NCBI GenBank assembly: GCA_029309925.1
Contig: JARKND010000005.1
Span: 1,054,001-1,118,000 of the forward strand
DNA length: 64,000 nucleotides
Origin: Fulvivirgaceae bacterium JP3-4
GTDB lineage: Bacteria; Bacteroidota; Bacteroidia; Cytophagales; Cyclobacteriaceae
Direction: 5' to 3'
The position numbers and the translations under genes are program-made. Shown piece after piece: positions 54,169-63,518 of this stretch. Every line of letters begins with the position of its first letter. The stretch's first letter is position 1. The notes beneath the pieces were generated by a model. It searched no databases. It worked only from the letters and a program-made list of their open reading frames with translations, and had not been told where the DNA came from.

Positions 54169-55395
54169 ATGAGCGACCAAAAAATTACGATCAGCAATGG
54201 TAAGCTGACTGTTCCCGACAATCCAACGATTCCTTTTATTGAAGGCGATGGCACAGGTGTTGATATCTGGCCTGCATCCAAATATGTATTTGATGCCGCA
54301 GTCGAAAAAGCATATAACGGAAAACGCAAGATTACGTGGAAAGAAGTTTTGGCGGGCGAAAAGGCTTTCAACAAAACTGGCTCATGGATGCCGGAAGAAA
54401 CGCTCACAGCATTCAAAACTTACCTTGTCGGAATCAAAGGACCTTTGACTACTCCGGTTGGTGGTGGAATTCGCTCACTGAACGTTGCACTTCGTCAGGA
54501 TCTTGACCTCTACGCCTGTGTTCGTCCGGTGCAGTGGTTTAAAGGTGTTCCATCGCCTGTAAAGGAACCACACAAAACCAACATGGTGATCTTCCGCGAA
54601 AACACTGAAGATATTTATGCGGGTATTGAATTCCAGGAAGGCAGTGACGACAACAAGAAATTTCTGAGCGCATTCAAGGATACGTTCCCTAAGCAATACA
54701 AAAAGATCCGCTTCCCGGAAACTTCAGGTATTGGCATCAAGCCGGTGTCGAAGGAAGGATCAGAGCGTTTGATCCGCTCGGCAATTGAATTTGCAATCCA
54801 GCACAAGAAGCCAAACGTTACGCTTGTGCATAAGGGTAACATCATGAAGTTCACCGAGGGTGGCTTCCGCGATTGGGGATATGAGCTTGCGAAAAAAGAA
54901 TTTGGTGCAAAGGATCTCGATGGCGGACCATGGCAGGTGATTGAAAACAACGGACACAAGATCGTGATCAAAGATGCGATCGCTGACGCATTCCTTCAGC
55001 AGATCCTTCTGAGACCTGATGAATATTCTGTAGTGGCAACATTGAACCTCAATGGTGACTATATCTCTGACGCACTCGCAGCGATCGTTGGTGGTATTGG
55101 AATCGCTCCGGGAGGAAATATCAACTACAAAACCGGTCACGCCATTTTTGAAGCAACACACGGTACTGCTCCGAAGTACGCTGGCCAGGATAAAGTAAAT
55201 CCAGGTTCCGTAATTCTTTCAGGCGTGATGATGCTCGAGTACATGGGCTGGCAGGAAGCTGCAGACCTCATCGTCAAAGGTCTTGAAGGTGCAATCTCAA
55301 CGAAAAAAGTTACTTACGATTTCCATCGCCTGATGGAAGGTGCAACCCTCCTCAAGTGTTCAGAATTCGGAAGAGAAGTAGTGAAAAATTTCTGA
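54169..55395 (+). CDS. icd: NADP-dependent isocitrate dehydrogenase
   Basis: A 408-residue enzyme of the TCA cycle that decarboxylates isocitrate to 2-oxoglutarate. The substrate residues Ser103, Asn105, Arg109 and Arg119 ('[18 protein letters not shown]') align with E. coli Ser113, Asn115, Arg119 and Arg129. NADP preference is suggested by the 'APKYAG' Lys-Tyr pair and by the C-terminal 'TYDFHRLM' Tyr/Arg pair, which match the NADP-type residues K344/Y345 and Y391/R395 of E. coli. The C-terminal '[12 protein letters not shown]' is also conserved. It is monocistronic, with a terminator after it. Confidence 0.95.
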   Translation: MSDQKITISNGKLTVPDNPTIPFIEGDGTGVDIWPASKYVFDAAVEKAYNGKRKITWKEVLAGEKAFNKTGSWMPEETLTAFKTYLVGIKGPLTTPVGGGIRSLNVALRQDLDLYACVRPVQWFKGVPSPVKEPHKTNMVIFRENTEDIYAGIEFQEGSDDNKKFLSAFKDTFPKQYKKIRFPETSGIGIKPVSKEGSERLIRSAIEFAIQHKKPNVTLVHKGNIMKFTEGGFRDWGYELAKKEFGAKDLDGGPWQVIENNGHKIVIKDAIADAFLQQILLRPDEYSVVATLNLNGDYISDALAAIVGGIGIAPGGNINYKTGHAIFEATHGTAPKYAGQDKVNPGSVILSGVMMLEYMGWQEAADLIVKGLEGAISTKKVTYDFHRLMEGATLLKCSEFGREVVKNF

Positions 55396-55413
55396 TCAAA
55401 ATAGATTCATCAC

Positions 55414-55443
55414 AAAAAGCCAGGCCCGTCCTGGCTTTTTTTA
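55414..55443 (+). terminator. icd terminator
   Basis: A hairpin AAAAAGCCAGG/CCTGGCTTTTTTT with a 5 nt loop, about 20 bp after the icd stop, with a long T-run. Confidence 0.85.
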
Positions 55444-55719
55444 TTTGCGCTTCGAGATGTGCTCAGGTGCTCGTGTGGGAATGTGTTCATGTTCCCTGTG
55501 TGCCATTGTCCTGCTCACCGTCATCTTCTTACCTGCCACCTGCAACTTGAAACTTTATCCCGGAACCTGAAAATCTGCCTCACCACAACACCCGGCCCCC
55601 TGGCACCTGGCACCCCGGTCCCTTGCCTCCCGGTCCCCCGGCCTCGCGGGAAATACCGACTTCCCGGTATTGAACCGAAGCAAGAAAAAACCGATCTTAT
55701 CTCAAATTCCCCAAGACCC
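55444..55719. repeat. Intergenic region with GC-rich degenerate repeats before the HTH gene
   Basis: At 55588-55668 the words ACCCGG, CCTGGCACC, CCCGGTCCC and TCCCGGTCC repeat in degenerate form, like those at 26.3-26.5 kb. The rest has no clear gene or promoter. An upstream extension of the HTH gene through this repeat is not credible. Confidence 0.5.
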
Positions 55720-55938
55720 ATGAAAATCGCCATTAGCTCGAAGGAACTCGAAATCCTCCGCAAATCTGCAGAAGGATTTTCGGTGCAGGAAATCGCAGAA
55801 GATATGCACGTGAGCCAGCAGGTGATAGCCAAATCGCAGAAGGAAGTGCTGACTCGCGCTGGTGTGTCATCATCCATTAACGCATTGCAGGCACTTGCAA
55901 GACGGGGTTTCGTGCTCACGGAAGAAAGAGTCCGTTAA
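55720..55938 (+). CDS. Small stand-alone LuxR-type HTH protein
   Basis: A 72-residue protein consisting mostly of a GerE/LuxR helix-turn-helix ('LEILRKSAEGFSVQEIAEDMHVSQQVIAKSQKEVLTR' region at about residues 8-55, then 'SSINALQALARRGFVL'). The ATG at 55720 gives the normal N-terminus; an upstream extension would run through repeats. There is no receiver or ligand domain. The function is unknown; DNA binding is inferred from the fold. Confidence 0.72.
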   Translation: MKIAISSKELEILRKSAEGFSVQEIAEDMHVSQQVIAKSQKEVLTRAGVSSSINALQALARRGFVLTEERVR

Positions 55939-55940
55939 GT

Positions 55941-58337
55941 TTACAAGCTGAAAGTCACGTTGATTTTCCCCGCGAGGTTGCTCGAGGTGTCAGCAAGTTT
56001 GTAGGTGCCGTATCGGTAAAACAAGCCGCCACCGATCCCGATATATCCGAGATTCACATAATTGATCCGCATCAGGTTCCGGATTGAAAAACCGCTTTCG
56101 TAAAATCCCTGATCGAACGTTCGCAGCTCGGCAGAGGCATTTTTACCGGACAGATCTCCATATCCGATATTTTGATGTAGTGATAGTTCCGGTCGGAAAA
56201 ATTTCGATCGTGTTGTGACAATTCGGCCAACGTCATGGATCAGGAAAAAATATGCATAGCGATCTGCGGTGAACTCATAGACCTTCATGGTCTGAAAATA
56301 ATTGGGCACGAGGAATGCATTCAAATCAAACTTGCCGGTGTTCGTTCCCTTCCCGTTGAACAGGCTGAAGTATGGTGCGCTGCCTTGCAACATTCCTCCA
56401 GCAATTTCAAATTGTGTTTTGTGCGAGCCGCGCCATTTCAATTCATAATAAAATCGCGCTTCCACTTTCGTGAAGTCAAAATCACCATCCAGTGCCTTTC
56501 TCATGGCGCGCGAAATAGAAACATCAAAAATCGGATACTTGAATCCGCTGATCACTCTGGTGTTTCGGATCTGAGAGAACTGCTCGCCCGCGATAAACTT
56601 AATCTGAATTCCGGTTTCAGCAAGTGTAAAATCAGGCCCGCTGTTCTCTGATGTTTCACTGGCAATCGAATGAGTTGGGTTATGTTTCGATTGTTGAAGG
56701 AAGATAGACGTTTCTAAAAAACGTAGCGGACGAAAATTGTACTGGGCTTTTATTCGCGTTACGCTGTCCATTCGGGCTGCAAGCCAATTCCGAAAGGTGT
56801 GTGCGGAAGCCAGCGCTGGTGGAGGTTTGAGAAACATTGGGTTCCCGGATTCAAATACATCCTGCAGGAAAGAAAACCGGAAATGGTTGCCGCGCGCCAC
56901 ATCCGTGTATACCTGAACAGCGCCACCATATTTCAAGGCATCATCTCTGAAACCGTAAGCAGCGAAGCCTTCGAGCATAAAAATTTTTGAAATTGTTTCA
57001 CCGGTCTGCAAGCCGAGTCCTGCGCAAAGTCCCTCGTAGCCATTATTGCGAAGGAGATGCTCCATTGGAATGTAGAACCTGCCGGCTTTAATCTTGCCGA
57101 TCGCAACAGCCTCTGCAGTTTTCACAAAAGTGTTGAGTATTGCGAGTGTGCGCACCGGCATTGAATCATAAAGGGTATACGTGTTTTGCTCGCGCGCTGA
57201 AAGGCTGTCGACACGCACAGAACTCCAGAAAACTTCATCTTTTTTGTTCGCGCCATCCGCGAATTCAAGATTCAGCATTTCTTTCGTCAGTGGTTCTGCA
57301 GGTAAATCAAAGGCAGGTCCCGTGATGTATGTGCGATGCACGTATTTGATAGGATGTTCCGAAACTTTTTGTTCGCGCAGCACAAATTCACTGTTGAGCT
57401 CCTGCGGAAACCAGTGACCTTGCGTGAAGATGTATTTCTGCTGGATCCGCATCACCACCAGTGCCGCATCGTCTGCCGGCTGCGCCTGAATATTTTCGAT
57501 AGCATAGTGATTTGAATTGATCGTGATGATTCCCTTGAGGGCATTGAAAGTTTTTCCGGAAAGGGGAGCGAAAGAAATAATGTGCGATGTGTCACCGTTT
57601 GTGATCACAGAATTTTCCAGAACAAAATCATATCGGCTGAATGTTCCGGGCGAAAGCGGATTCACGAAACTCTGGTCGAGCAGCGTGATGTGCGGCTTGT
57701 AAAAACCAAAGGATTGAAACTGATTGCCCAGAACGGCAAAAAAAGGATCCTTCACACCGGACATTCTGTTTCCGACAATCGTTTCTTTGTCGTAGCGCGA
57801 TCGCACAAAATTCCTTTGTGAAAATGTCTCGTTAAGAAAGAGGTAATGGTTTTCGAAAAATCTGACTGCCGGGCTCTTTTTCTCGATGGTGTCGAAAGTC
57901 CCTTCCGCAGTCGCGTATAATTTGTGATATGCCTTGTAGCTAAATGATGGAAGCCGTTCGGGATCGTTTCTGCCCGCATTGTCGATGGCCTGCCTGATAA
58001 TTCGAAAGGCCGGATTTTCACCAGCAGAAATTTCTATTTCTTCCAGGTCGTGTGATTTTTGCTGAAGGAGAATCGCGCCTTGCACTTTTTCCGGAACAGG
58101 GATTTTTACAGCATTATACCCGACATAGGAGATGAGGAGGGAGTCTGTTGCTGCAGCCTCTAATTGAAAAATTCCATCGATCCCTGTAGTTGTCCCATGA
58201 GTTTTTCTGACCACCGAAATATTCACGAACGGAAGTGGCTCTTTACTCTCAGAATCGAGAACCTTCCCCTGAATCAATAGCTGTGCGTCTGCTGAAACAC
58301 AACACAATAGCAGCACAAGACTTGAAATGGATCTCAT
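55941..58337 (-). CDS. DUF5686 family outer-membrane protein with carboxypeptidase-like domain
   Basis: A 798-residue protein. A signal peptide (first 18 residues, to ADAQ) is followed by a carboxypeptidase regulatory-like beta domain (about 20-95, 'IQGKVLDSESKEPLPFVNIS'). A DUF5686 barrel-type region follows to the end. DUF5686 proteins are common in Bacteroidota outer membranes, with unknown roles. The C-terminal part has alternating hydrophobic strands ('GIGGGLFYRYGTYKLADTS'). It converges on the HTH gene (stops 2 bp apart). Confidence 0.85.
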   Translation of the reverse strand: MRSISSLVLLLCCVSADAQLLIQGKVLDSESKEPLPFVNISVVRKTHGTTTGIDGIFQLEAAATDSLLISYVGYNAVKIPVPEKVQGAILLQQKSHDLEEIEISAGENPAFRIIRQAIDNAGRNDPERLPSFSYKAYHKLYATAEGTFDTIEKKSPAVRFFENHYLFLNETFSQRNFVRSRYDKETIVGNRMSGVKDPFFAVLGNQFQSFGFYKPHITLLDQSFVNPLSPGTFSRYDFVLENSVITNGDTSHIISFAPLSGKTFNALKGIITINSNHYAIENIQAQPADDAALVVMRIQQKYIFTQGHWFPQELNSEFVLREQKVSEHPIKYVHRTYITGPAFDLPAEPLTKEMLNLEFADGANKKDEVFWSSVRVDSLSAREQNTYTLYDSMPVRTLAILNTFVKTAEAVAIGKIKAGRFYIPMEHLLRNNGYEGLCAGLGLQTGETISKIFMLEGFAAYGFRDDALKYGGAVQVYTDVARGNHFRFSFLQDVFESGNPMFLKPPPALASAHTFRNWLAARMDSVTRIKAQYNFRPLRFLETSIFLQQSKHNPTHSIASETSENSGPDFTLAETGIQIKFIAGEQFSQIRNTRVISGFKYPIFDVSISRAMRKALDGDFDFTKVEARFYYELKWRGSHKTQFEIAGGMLQGSAPYFSLFNGKGTNTGKFDLNAFLVPNYFQTMKVYEFTADRYAYFFLIHDVGRIVTTRSKFFRPELSLHQNIGYGDLSGKNASAELRTFDQGFYESGFSIRNLMRINYVNLGYIGIGGGLFYRYGTYKLADTSSNLAGKINVTFSL

Positions 58338-58963
58338 CGGGTATAGGTAGATGAAGATACAAATTAGAGAGGACTAGTAACCGGGCGGCAGAGGAGTGAG
58401 AGGTAGTTTCGCTGGGGCGTTAAGAGCCCGGCTGAGATCAAGCACCCATAACCAATAATCAAAAATCAAATAGAGTTTACGATGGTTAGTTATTGATTGC
58501 TACGAATTAACATTTATCCAAGGCCGAGCTTATAATACGTACACGCCTCCAATTTGATTTTTGTCCCAAGCTGTCGGGATTTGTTTTTGAATCTTTTACA
58601 ATGACGTACTCCTCAGCCATTACTTCACCCTTTGGAATTTGGTGATTGATTATTGGTGCTTTCGACCTTGCTCTATGTTGATGTGCCAATAGCTATCGGG
58701 ATTGCTTTTGAATCTTTTACAATGACGTACTCCTCAGCCATGACTTCACCCTTTGGAATTTGGTCATTGGTGCTTCGCGCCAGCTCTTTTTGTTTTTTGG
58801 TTTTTGGATCTTTTCCGCAGCCGTACTTTGAATCTACGTCCTCCCTTTTTGGAATTTGATCATTGATGCTTAAAGAATCACCTCTCCAGGAAAACTCTTT
58901 GGCTCTAACCTAACCCTCCATCGAAGGCAATTTTGTATTTAGGTTATTTGACCTTTGGTGCTT
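58338..58963. repeat. 626 bp intergenic region with a 122 bp direct duplication
   Basis: No supportable gene. Two near-identical copies lie at 58574-58663 and 58696-58777 (period about 122 bp). Both contain a TTTTGAATCTTTTACAATGA block followed by the same 30 bases and a GGAATTTGGT-ATTGGTGCTT end. A third, diverged copy lies at 58806-58870. On the minus strand each of the first two copies encodes the same short start (MAEEYVIVKDSK) before the frames diverge. Words such as AACCAATAATCAAAAATCAA (58448-58470) face an inverted AATTTGATTTTTG at 58551-58563. The last such words abut the ribH stop. Confidence 0.6.
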
Positions 58964-59431
58964 TCAAAACACCATCATCTTAATGGCTGTAATCGCTGCC
59001 TCTTCTCCCTTGTTGCCTAGTTTTCCGCCTGCTCTTTCCAATGCTTGCTTCTTGTTCAGTGTGGTGAGCACACCGAAGATTACAGGTTTTCCGGTTTTCA
59101 GGCCGGCCTCCGTAACACCATAAGCAACGGCCTGACAGATATAGTCAAAATGAGGAGTGTCTCCCTGAATCACGCAGCCGAGGCAGATCACTGCATCGAT
59201 TGTTTTATCCTGTGCCATCCACAAGCCGCCCAGCGAAAGCTCAAAACTTCCCGGTACATTTTTGCGAATGATATTCTGACTTTTCAATCCGTGCTCGCGA
59301 AGAGAGCTCACCGCACCTTCGTATAGCGCCTCAGTGATGTCCTCGTTCCACTCTGCCACAACGATAGCAACGCGTTTTTTTGAGAGGTTAATTTTCGTTT
59401 TAACTTTTCCGGACGTGAGGATTCCTGCCAT
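58964..59431 (-). CDS. ribH: 6,7-dimethyl-8-ribityllumazine synthase
   Basis: A 155-residue enzyme of riboflavin synthesis that condenses an aminopyrimidine with dihydroxybutanone phosphate. The signature 'VPGSFELSLGGLWMAQ' and the catalytic region 'CLGCVIQGDTPHFDYIC', with the conserved histidine, are present. The end 'NKGEEAAITAIKMM' is typical of the family. It is preceded by a consensus promoter. The YfgM-like gene upstream on the same strand is a common neighbour in this phylum. Confidence 0.94.
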   Translation of the reverse strand: MAGILTSGKVKTKINLSKKRVAIVVAEWNEDITEALYEGAVSSLREHGLKSQNIIRKNVPGSFELSLGGLWMAQDKTIDAVICLGCVIQGDTPHFDYICQAVAYGVTEAGLKTGKPVIFGVLTTLNKKQALERAGGKLGNKGEEAAITAIKMMVF

Positions 59432-59452
59432 TGATGAGATGATTTACGTTGC

Positions 59453-59484
59453 CAAAATTAGATCAAAAATGGATGAGGCTCAAA
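59453..59484 (-). promoter_or_regulatory. ribH promoter
   Basis: On the minus strand TTTG (59484 to 59481), a 20 nt spacer and TAATTTTG (59460 to 59453) fit the Bacteroidota consensus. The ribH start codon follows at 59431. Confidence 0.75.
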
Positions 59485-59526
59485 TTGGTCGCAAGTATAA
59501 ACTTGTTTTGATGACTTAAAACAGCA

Positions 59527-59578
59527 ACCATCATCCTGAGCATGCGCGTTGGTCAAGAGCTAGCGAAGGATCTCGACT
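59527..59578. repeat. CATCCTGAGC...GCGAAGGATCTC-type dispersed element
   Basis: The sequence begins ATCATCCTGAGCATGCGC and ends AGCGAAGGATCTCGAC. This arrangement is a well-known dispersed intergenic element found in many phyla. One copy is seen in this window. The rest of 59485-59650 has no gene. Confidence 0.55.
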
Positions 59579-59662
59579 AAAAGTTGATAATCACCATACT
59601 TTTGCGAATAGGCAACTCTCAGCACAACCCAGCGCTCATCCCCACGATCCCTGTGAAAACAA

Positions 59663-59691
59663 AAAAGGGATAGCACCCGCCATCCCCTTTT
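59663..59691. terminator. Terminator of the YfgM-like gene
   Basis: Arms AAAAGGGAT and ATCCCCTTTT enclose a 10 nt loop. It lies about 20 bp past the stop codon at 59711 on the minus strand. Confidence 0.75.
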
Positions 59692-59710
59692 AATTTCTTA
59701 GAAAAATCAG

Positions 59711-60403
59711 TTAAGATTTAGCCTCCAGCTTCGCTTTGTACTTGCGGGCATTTTGATATTCAGGAGCCTGGAAATAATCTGTTATGATCTTGTCATACGC
59801 AGCTATGGCCTTCTCATTGTTGTTGTTCTTTTCATGCGCAAGGGCAGCTTTCATCAGGTAAACAGGCGTGAAGTACTTGTTAGGCTTGTAGCTTGCAGCC
59901 TTGTCATAATATTTAGCGGCCTCTGCATAATTTTTTTCTTCCATATAAGTATCACCGATCAGGCTATACGCACGAGGCTGCACCAAAAGATCGTCTGCGC
60001 TGAAATCTTCGAGGTAAAGTCGGGCAGCCTGATATTTGCCTTGCTGAAGATAGGCAGCGCCCGCATAGTAGTTAGCAAGCTTTGCAGCCTGAGTGATTCC
60101 GTAATCGTCAATGATCTGGATGAAGCCGAGGTTGTTTCCATCCCCGTTAAGGGCCAGGTCGAGGCTGTCAGCTTCGAAGTAATAGATCGCCTGGAACATT
60201 TCTGCCTGGGCTTCTTTCTCCTGTGAATCCTTGTAGTATTGGAAACCGAAATATCCACCAATGATCAGCGCGATCGCTGCTGAAATTCCGATAACGGTTT
60301 TGGGATGTCTTTCAGCCCAAGTTTCTGCACCCTGAAGTTTGTCGGCAAGCGCCTGTGGATTCTCCAGTAATTCGTGCTTGTGTTCTTCTACCTTCTTAGC
60401 CAT
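59711..60403 (-). CDS. YfgM-like membrane-anchored TPR protein
   Basis: A 230-residue protein with one membrane segment near the N-terminus ('TVIGISAAIALIIGGYFGFQYYK', about residues 35-57). The C-terminal TPR domain includes 'YYAGAAYLQQGKYQAARLYL', 'GDTYMEEKNYAEAAKYYD' and 'NEKAIAAYDKIITDYF'. In other bacteria YfgM is a membrane-anchored chaperone at the Sec translocon. The motif and position fit, but function here is inferred. A consensus promoter precedes it; ribH follows on the same strand beyond a terminator. Confidence 0.83.
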   Translation of the reverse strand: MAKKVEEHKHELLENPQALADKLQGAETWAERHPKTVIGISAAIALIIGGYFGFQYYKDSQEKEAQAEMFQAIYYFEADSLDLALNGDGNNLGFIQIIDDYGITQAAKLANYYAGAAYLQQGKYQAARLYLEDFSADDLLVQPRAYSLIGDTYMEEKNYAEAAKYYDKAASYKPNKYFTPVYLMKAALAHEKNNNNEKAIAAYDKIITDYFQAPEYQNARKYKAKLEAKS

Positions 60404-60442
60404 TGTTAATTCATTAACATTCCATCATCATGGAGTGGGGCG

Positions 60443-60473
60443 CAAAACTACAAATTTGATGTTACTTAACAAA
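60443..60473 (-). promoter_or_regulatory. Promoter of the YfgM-like gene
   Basis: TTTG (60473 to 60470), a 19 nt spacer and TAGTTTTG (60450 to 60443) on the minus strand match the consensus exactly. The ATG follows at 60403. A CCTGCCT/AGGCAGG stem at 60476-60517 just upstream may end the pdhA transcript. Confidence 0.78.
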
Positions 60474-60522
60474 AGCCTGCCTGCCGTTGCTAAGCAAAAA
60501 TCGGGGAAGTAGGCAGGGAGGA

Positions 60523-61557
60523 TTAATCTGTGATGTAAGGATAGTCCTTCTGAACGTAAATATCCTTCAGCGCCTCGCTTGGATCAGGATAGTTTGACTC
60601 CTCGGCAAACTTCACGCTTTCCTCAACCTGGCCCATCACGCGCTGATCGATCGCTTCGATGTCTTTTTCTGTTGCAAACTTCTTGTCCAGTAACGTCTTG
60701 CGCACAACTTCAATCGGATCGCGTTGTTTGTATTGCTCAACTTCATCCTTCGTTCTGTATTTCTGCGGATCTGACATCGAGTGACCCTTGTAACGATAAG
60801 TGCGGAACTCAAGTAAAGACGGACCTTCGCCTGCACGCGCACGGGCAGCTGCTCTTGCCACAGCGGTGTGAACCGCTTCGGGACTCATACCATCAACAGG
60901 TTCTGATGGGATGTCAAACGCCAGTCCAAGCTTATACAATTCAGTAACATTAGACGAACGTGCCACTGATGTACCCATCGCGTAGCCGTTATTCTCAATG
61001 CAGAAAATAACAGGTAGTTTCCAGAGCATTGCATAATTCAATGCCTCGTGAAACGCGCCCTGGCGAACAGCGCCATCACCCATATAGGTCATACACAGGT
61101 TCTTTGTCTTATTGTATTTTTCCGCGAAAGCGATACCGGCACCCAGTGGAATTTGCCCGCCAACAATACCATGACCGCCAAAAAATCCCTTTTCCTTATC
61201 GAACATATGCATCGAACCGCCCTTACCTTTAGAGATACCGGTTTCTTTGCCGTACAATTCTGCCATCACCGCCTTAGGATCGCTGCCCAACGCTAGCGGA
61301 TGCGCATGGTCGCGATAAGCTGTGATCCATTTGTCATCCTTCGTCAACGCGGTTACCGCACCGGCAACACATGCCTCCTGACCAATATATAAATGACAAA
61401 AACCTTTAATTTTCTGCATCCCATACAACTGTCCTGCGCGCTCTTCAAACTTGCGCATCAATTGCATGCTTTCATACCAGAAAAGATAGGTTTCCTTCGA
61501 AAATTCGACTTTTCCGTCCTTTGCTGTCTCGTTCTTCAATTTGGTAGTCGTGGGCAT
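60523..61557 (-). CDS. pdhA: Pyruvate dehydrogenase E1 component, alpha subunit
   Basis: A 344-residue thiamine-diphosphate enzyme subunit that decarboxylates pyruvate in the pyruvate dehydrogenase complex. The TPP motif is 'YMGDGAVRQGAFHEALNYA' followed by 'VIFCIENNGYAMGT' (the GDG...NN pattern). The region 'YRYKGHSMSDPQKYRT' carries the usual E1-alpha loop near the cofactor site. The beta subunit and E2 genes are not in the window; the E3 gene lpdA is at 24.9 kb. It is monocistronic. Confidence 0.94.
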   Translation of the reverse strand: MPTTTKLKNETAKDGKVEFSKETYLFWYESMQLMRKFEERAGQLYGMQKIKGFCHLYIGQEACVAGAVTALTKDDKWITAYRDHAHPLALGSDPKAVMAELYGKETGISKGKGGSMHMFDKEKGFFGGHGIVGGQIPLGAGIAFAEKYNKTKNLCMTYMGDGAVRQGAFHEALNYAMLWKLPVIFCIENNGYAMGTSVARSSNVTELYKLGLAFDIPSEPVDGMSPEAVHTAVARAAARARAGEGPSLLEFRTYRYKGHSMSDPQKYRTKDEVEQYKQRDPIEVVRKTLLDKKFATEKDIEAIDQRVMGQVEESVKFAEESNYPDPSEALKDIYVQKDYPYITD

Positions 61558-61575
61558 ATTCCAGATTTAGAACTG

Positions 61576-61607
61576 CGAAAATAAGTCCCGAACGAACATT
61601 CGCCAAA
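61576..61607 (-). promoter_or_regulatory. pdhA promoter (near-consensus)
   Basis: On the minus strand TTTG (61607 to 61604), a 20 nt spacer and TATTTTCG (61583 to 61576) fit the consensus with one change (TTTG to TTCG). Confidence 0.55.
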
Positions 61608-61699
61608 CTTTATCTTTAAATACTGCCTTTCAAAGAGTTACAGCTGACTGGCAGTGAGCGTTCTATGTTCTTTTGCAGGGATTGTGCTATTTTGATTTC

Positions 61700-62227
61700 A
61701 TGAGAAAGTTACTGCCCCTCTCGCTTCTCGTTGTTGCAACCGCATGTGTCGACCACCACTTTGAATCGATTCGGCCGGAAGCTTACGTTCCTCATTGCCC
61801 CGAACAATATGAATGGAAGGCGGGAGATTACCTGGTGTTCGGAACTTTTGGCTGGTGCTCAAACGGAGATCCTGAGTGCGTGACAATATATAAAATGGAA
61901 AACGGCACTTTGTTCGAAGATTCATTCGATCATTTTCCGTCAGTACATGGCGGAGGAAAGCCCTATCCGGGCAACTACTCTATTAATAAGCAGGCATGGC
62001 TGCCTGATGTTGAGTGTCTTGCCGCTGAATTTCCGACCGAACTTTTATCATATGACAATGGATGGATTGGCTGCGGCATGTGCAATGACGGCACCGCAGT
62101 CTACGTAGAGACAAAAATTAACGGCCAGATCAGGTTTTGGAACATCGATTACGCTGCACCGGATCTGTTAAAACAGTTTTCGTCAAAGATTTACAAAAAG
62201 GTGTGGTTGTTGAGAGGTCTTCACTAA
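61700..62227 (+). CDS. Putative lipoprotein of unknown function
   Basis: A 175-residue protein that begins 'MRKLLPLSLLVVATACVDHH', a lipoprotein-type signal with Cys16 as the likely lipid site (the lipobox is weak). The mature part has several cysteines (for example in 'IGCGMCNDGT', and single cysteines near residues 36, 50 and 57). These may form disulfides or bind metal. The family is not recognised. The start was set at 61700 because a longer frame has no signal. Confidence 0.6.
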   Translation: MRKLLPLSLLVVATACVDHHFESIRPEAYVPHCPEQYEWKAGDYLVFGTFGWCSNGDPECVTIYKMENGTLFEDSFDHFPSVHGGGKPYPGNYSINKQAWLPDVECLAAEFPTELLSYDNGWIGCGMCNDGTAVYVETKINGQIRFWNIDYAAPDLLKQFSSKIYKKVWLLRGLH

Positions 62228-62292
62228 CCGCGACCTGGATAAAAAATTGATGGTACGAACTAATCTACGGGTGTTCGCATTACATTTAACCC

Positions 62293-63390
62293 GTGCATCT
62301 CAAGGAACTCAAACTCACAAATTTTAAGAACTACCAGGAGGTCAGACTGGATTTTCAGTCAAAGATCAATGTGCTGGTAGGCAAGAACGGGAGTGGCAAA
62401 ACAAATTTGCTGGATGCTATCCATTATCTGTCACTCACCAGAAGCGCATTCTGTGCGGACAACTTTGTCATCCGGCTGGGTGAACAATTCTTTTTTGTAA
62501 AAGGATTGTTTCAGACAGGGAAGAATCTGGAAGAAATATCGTGCTCACTGCAGAGCGGGAGCAAGAAAGTTTTCAAGGAAGGTGTCAATGAATATGGCAA
62601 GCTAAGCGACCACGTGGGCAAGTATCCGGTTGTCCTAATCGCACCGGACGACACCGAACTTGTCAAAGAAGGGAGCGAGGAACGAAGAAAATTTTTCGAC
62701 AGCATCATCGCGCAGCTTGATCGCCAGTATCTCGAAGCGCTGATCCAGTATAACTACGCACTGAAGCAGCGGAACAGCCTGCTTAAAATCTTTGCCGAGA
62801 CGAACTCGTTTGACGCGGTTGCGCTGGAGTCGTATGATCAGCTTCTGATCAAATCTGGCGATGTAATTTTTAGAAAGAGAAAAGAGTTTATTTCCGAATT
62901 CATCCCGGTATTCCAGAAGTATTATTCCTTCATCGTGGCGGATGAAGTGGCCCTGTTGGAATACAAGACAGAACTGGATAGGACAGGGCTTGAAGCCGGA
63001 CTGACGTCAAATCGTCAGCGCGATTTATACCTGCAGCGAACGAATTTTGGAATTCACCGCGATGATTTTCATTTCATCCTGGGTGGGGGAGAATTGAAGA
63101 AGCTGGGCAGCCAGGGGCAGCAAAAATCGTTTATCATTGCCTTGAAGCTTGCGCAATTTGAAATCCTGAAAAATCATAAGGGATTTAAACCGATCCTGCT
63201 CCTTGATGATATTTTCGACAAACTTGACGATGCCCGCATCGCGAAGCTGCTGGATCTGATAAAAAGAGACGAACTGGGCCAGTTATTTATCACCGATGCC
63301 CGCCCCGACAGAACGCGCGAACTATTAGAGCATATCAACGTTTCTGCGACTATCTTTACGGTAGAAAAAGGACAAATCACGAAAATCTAG
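62293..63390 (+). CDS. recF: RecF DNA repair/replication protein
   Basis: A 365-residue ABC-type ATPase of recombination and gap repair. The Walker A motif is 'GKNGSGKTN' (residues 30-38), the family's N-terminus 'LKELKLTNFKNYQEVRLDF' is exact, and the signature and Walker B regions are in 'LGSQGQQKSFIIALKLAQF' and 'PILLLDDIFDKLDD'. It starts with GTG at 62293. It is followed by the DciA-like gene, a common pairing in Bacteroidota. Confidence 0.95.
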   Translation: MHLKELKLTNFKNYQEVRLDFQSKINVLVGKNGSGKTNLLDAIHYLSLTRSAFCADNFVIRLGEQFFFVKGLFQTGKNLEEISCSLQSGSKKVFKEGVNEYGKLSDHVGKYPVVLIAPDDTELVKEGSEERRKFFDSIIAQLDRQYLEALIQYNYALKQRNSLLKIFAETNSFDAVALESYDQLLIKSGDVIFRKRKEFISEFIPVFQKYYSFIVADEVALLEYKTELDRTGLEAGLTSNRQRDLYLQRTNFGIHRDDFHFILGGGELKKLGSQGQQKSFIIALKLAQFEILKNHKGFKPILLLDDIFDKLDDARIAKLLDLIKRDELGQLFITDARPDRTRELLEHINVSATIFTVEKGQITKI

Positions 63391-63518
63391 TTACAGGTTT
63401 CGTGTGAAAGTTTACTTGTGGTCCAATAGCCGAATTTACGCTACTCTATTTGTTTTTTGGTTATTGGTCATTGGTGCTTGAATCGCGTACTCATAATCAA
63501 TTGACGAATTTCAAAGTC

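Noticed and set aside
58507-58689. A 60-codon minus-strand frame in the duplicated intergenic region
   Set aside because: It lies inside repeats, and the coding part is lost after the first twelve codons of each copy. Listed as a repeat instead.
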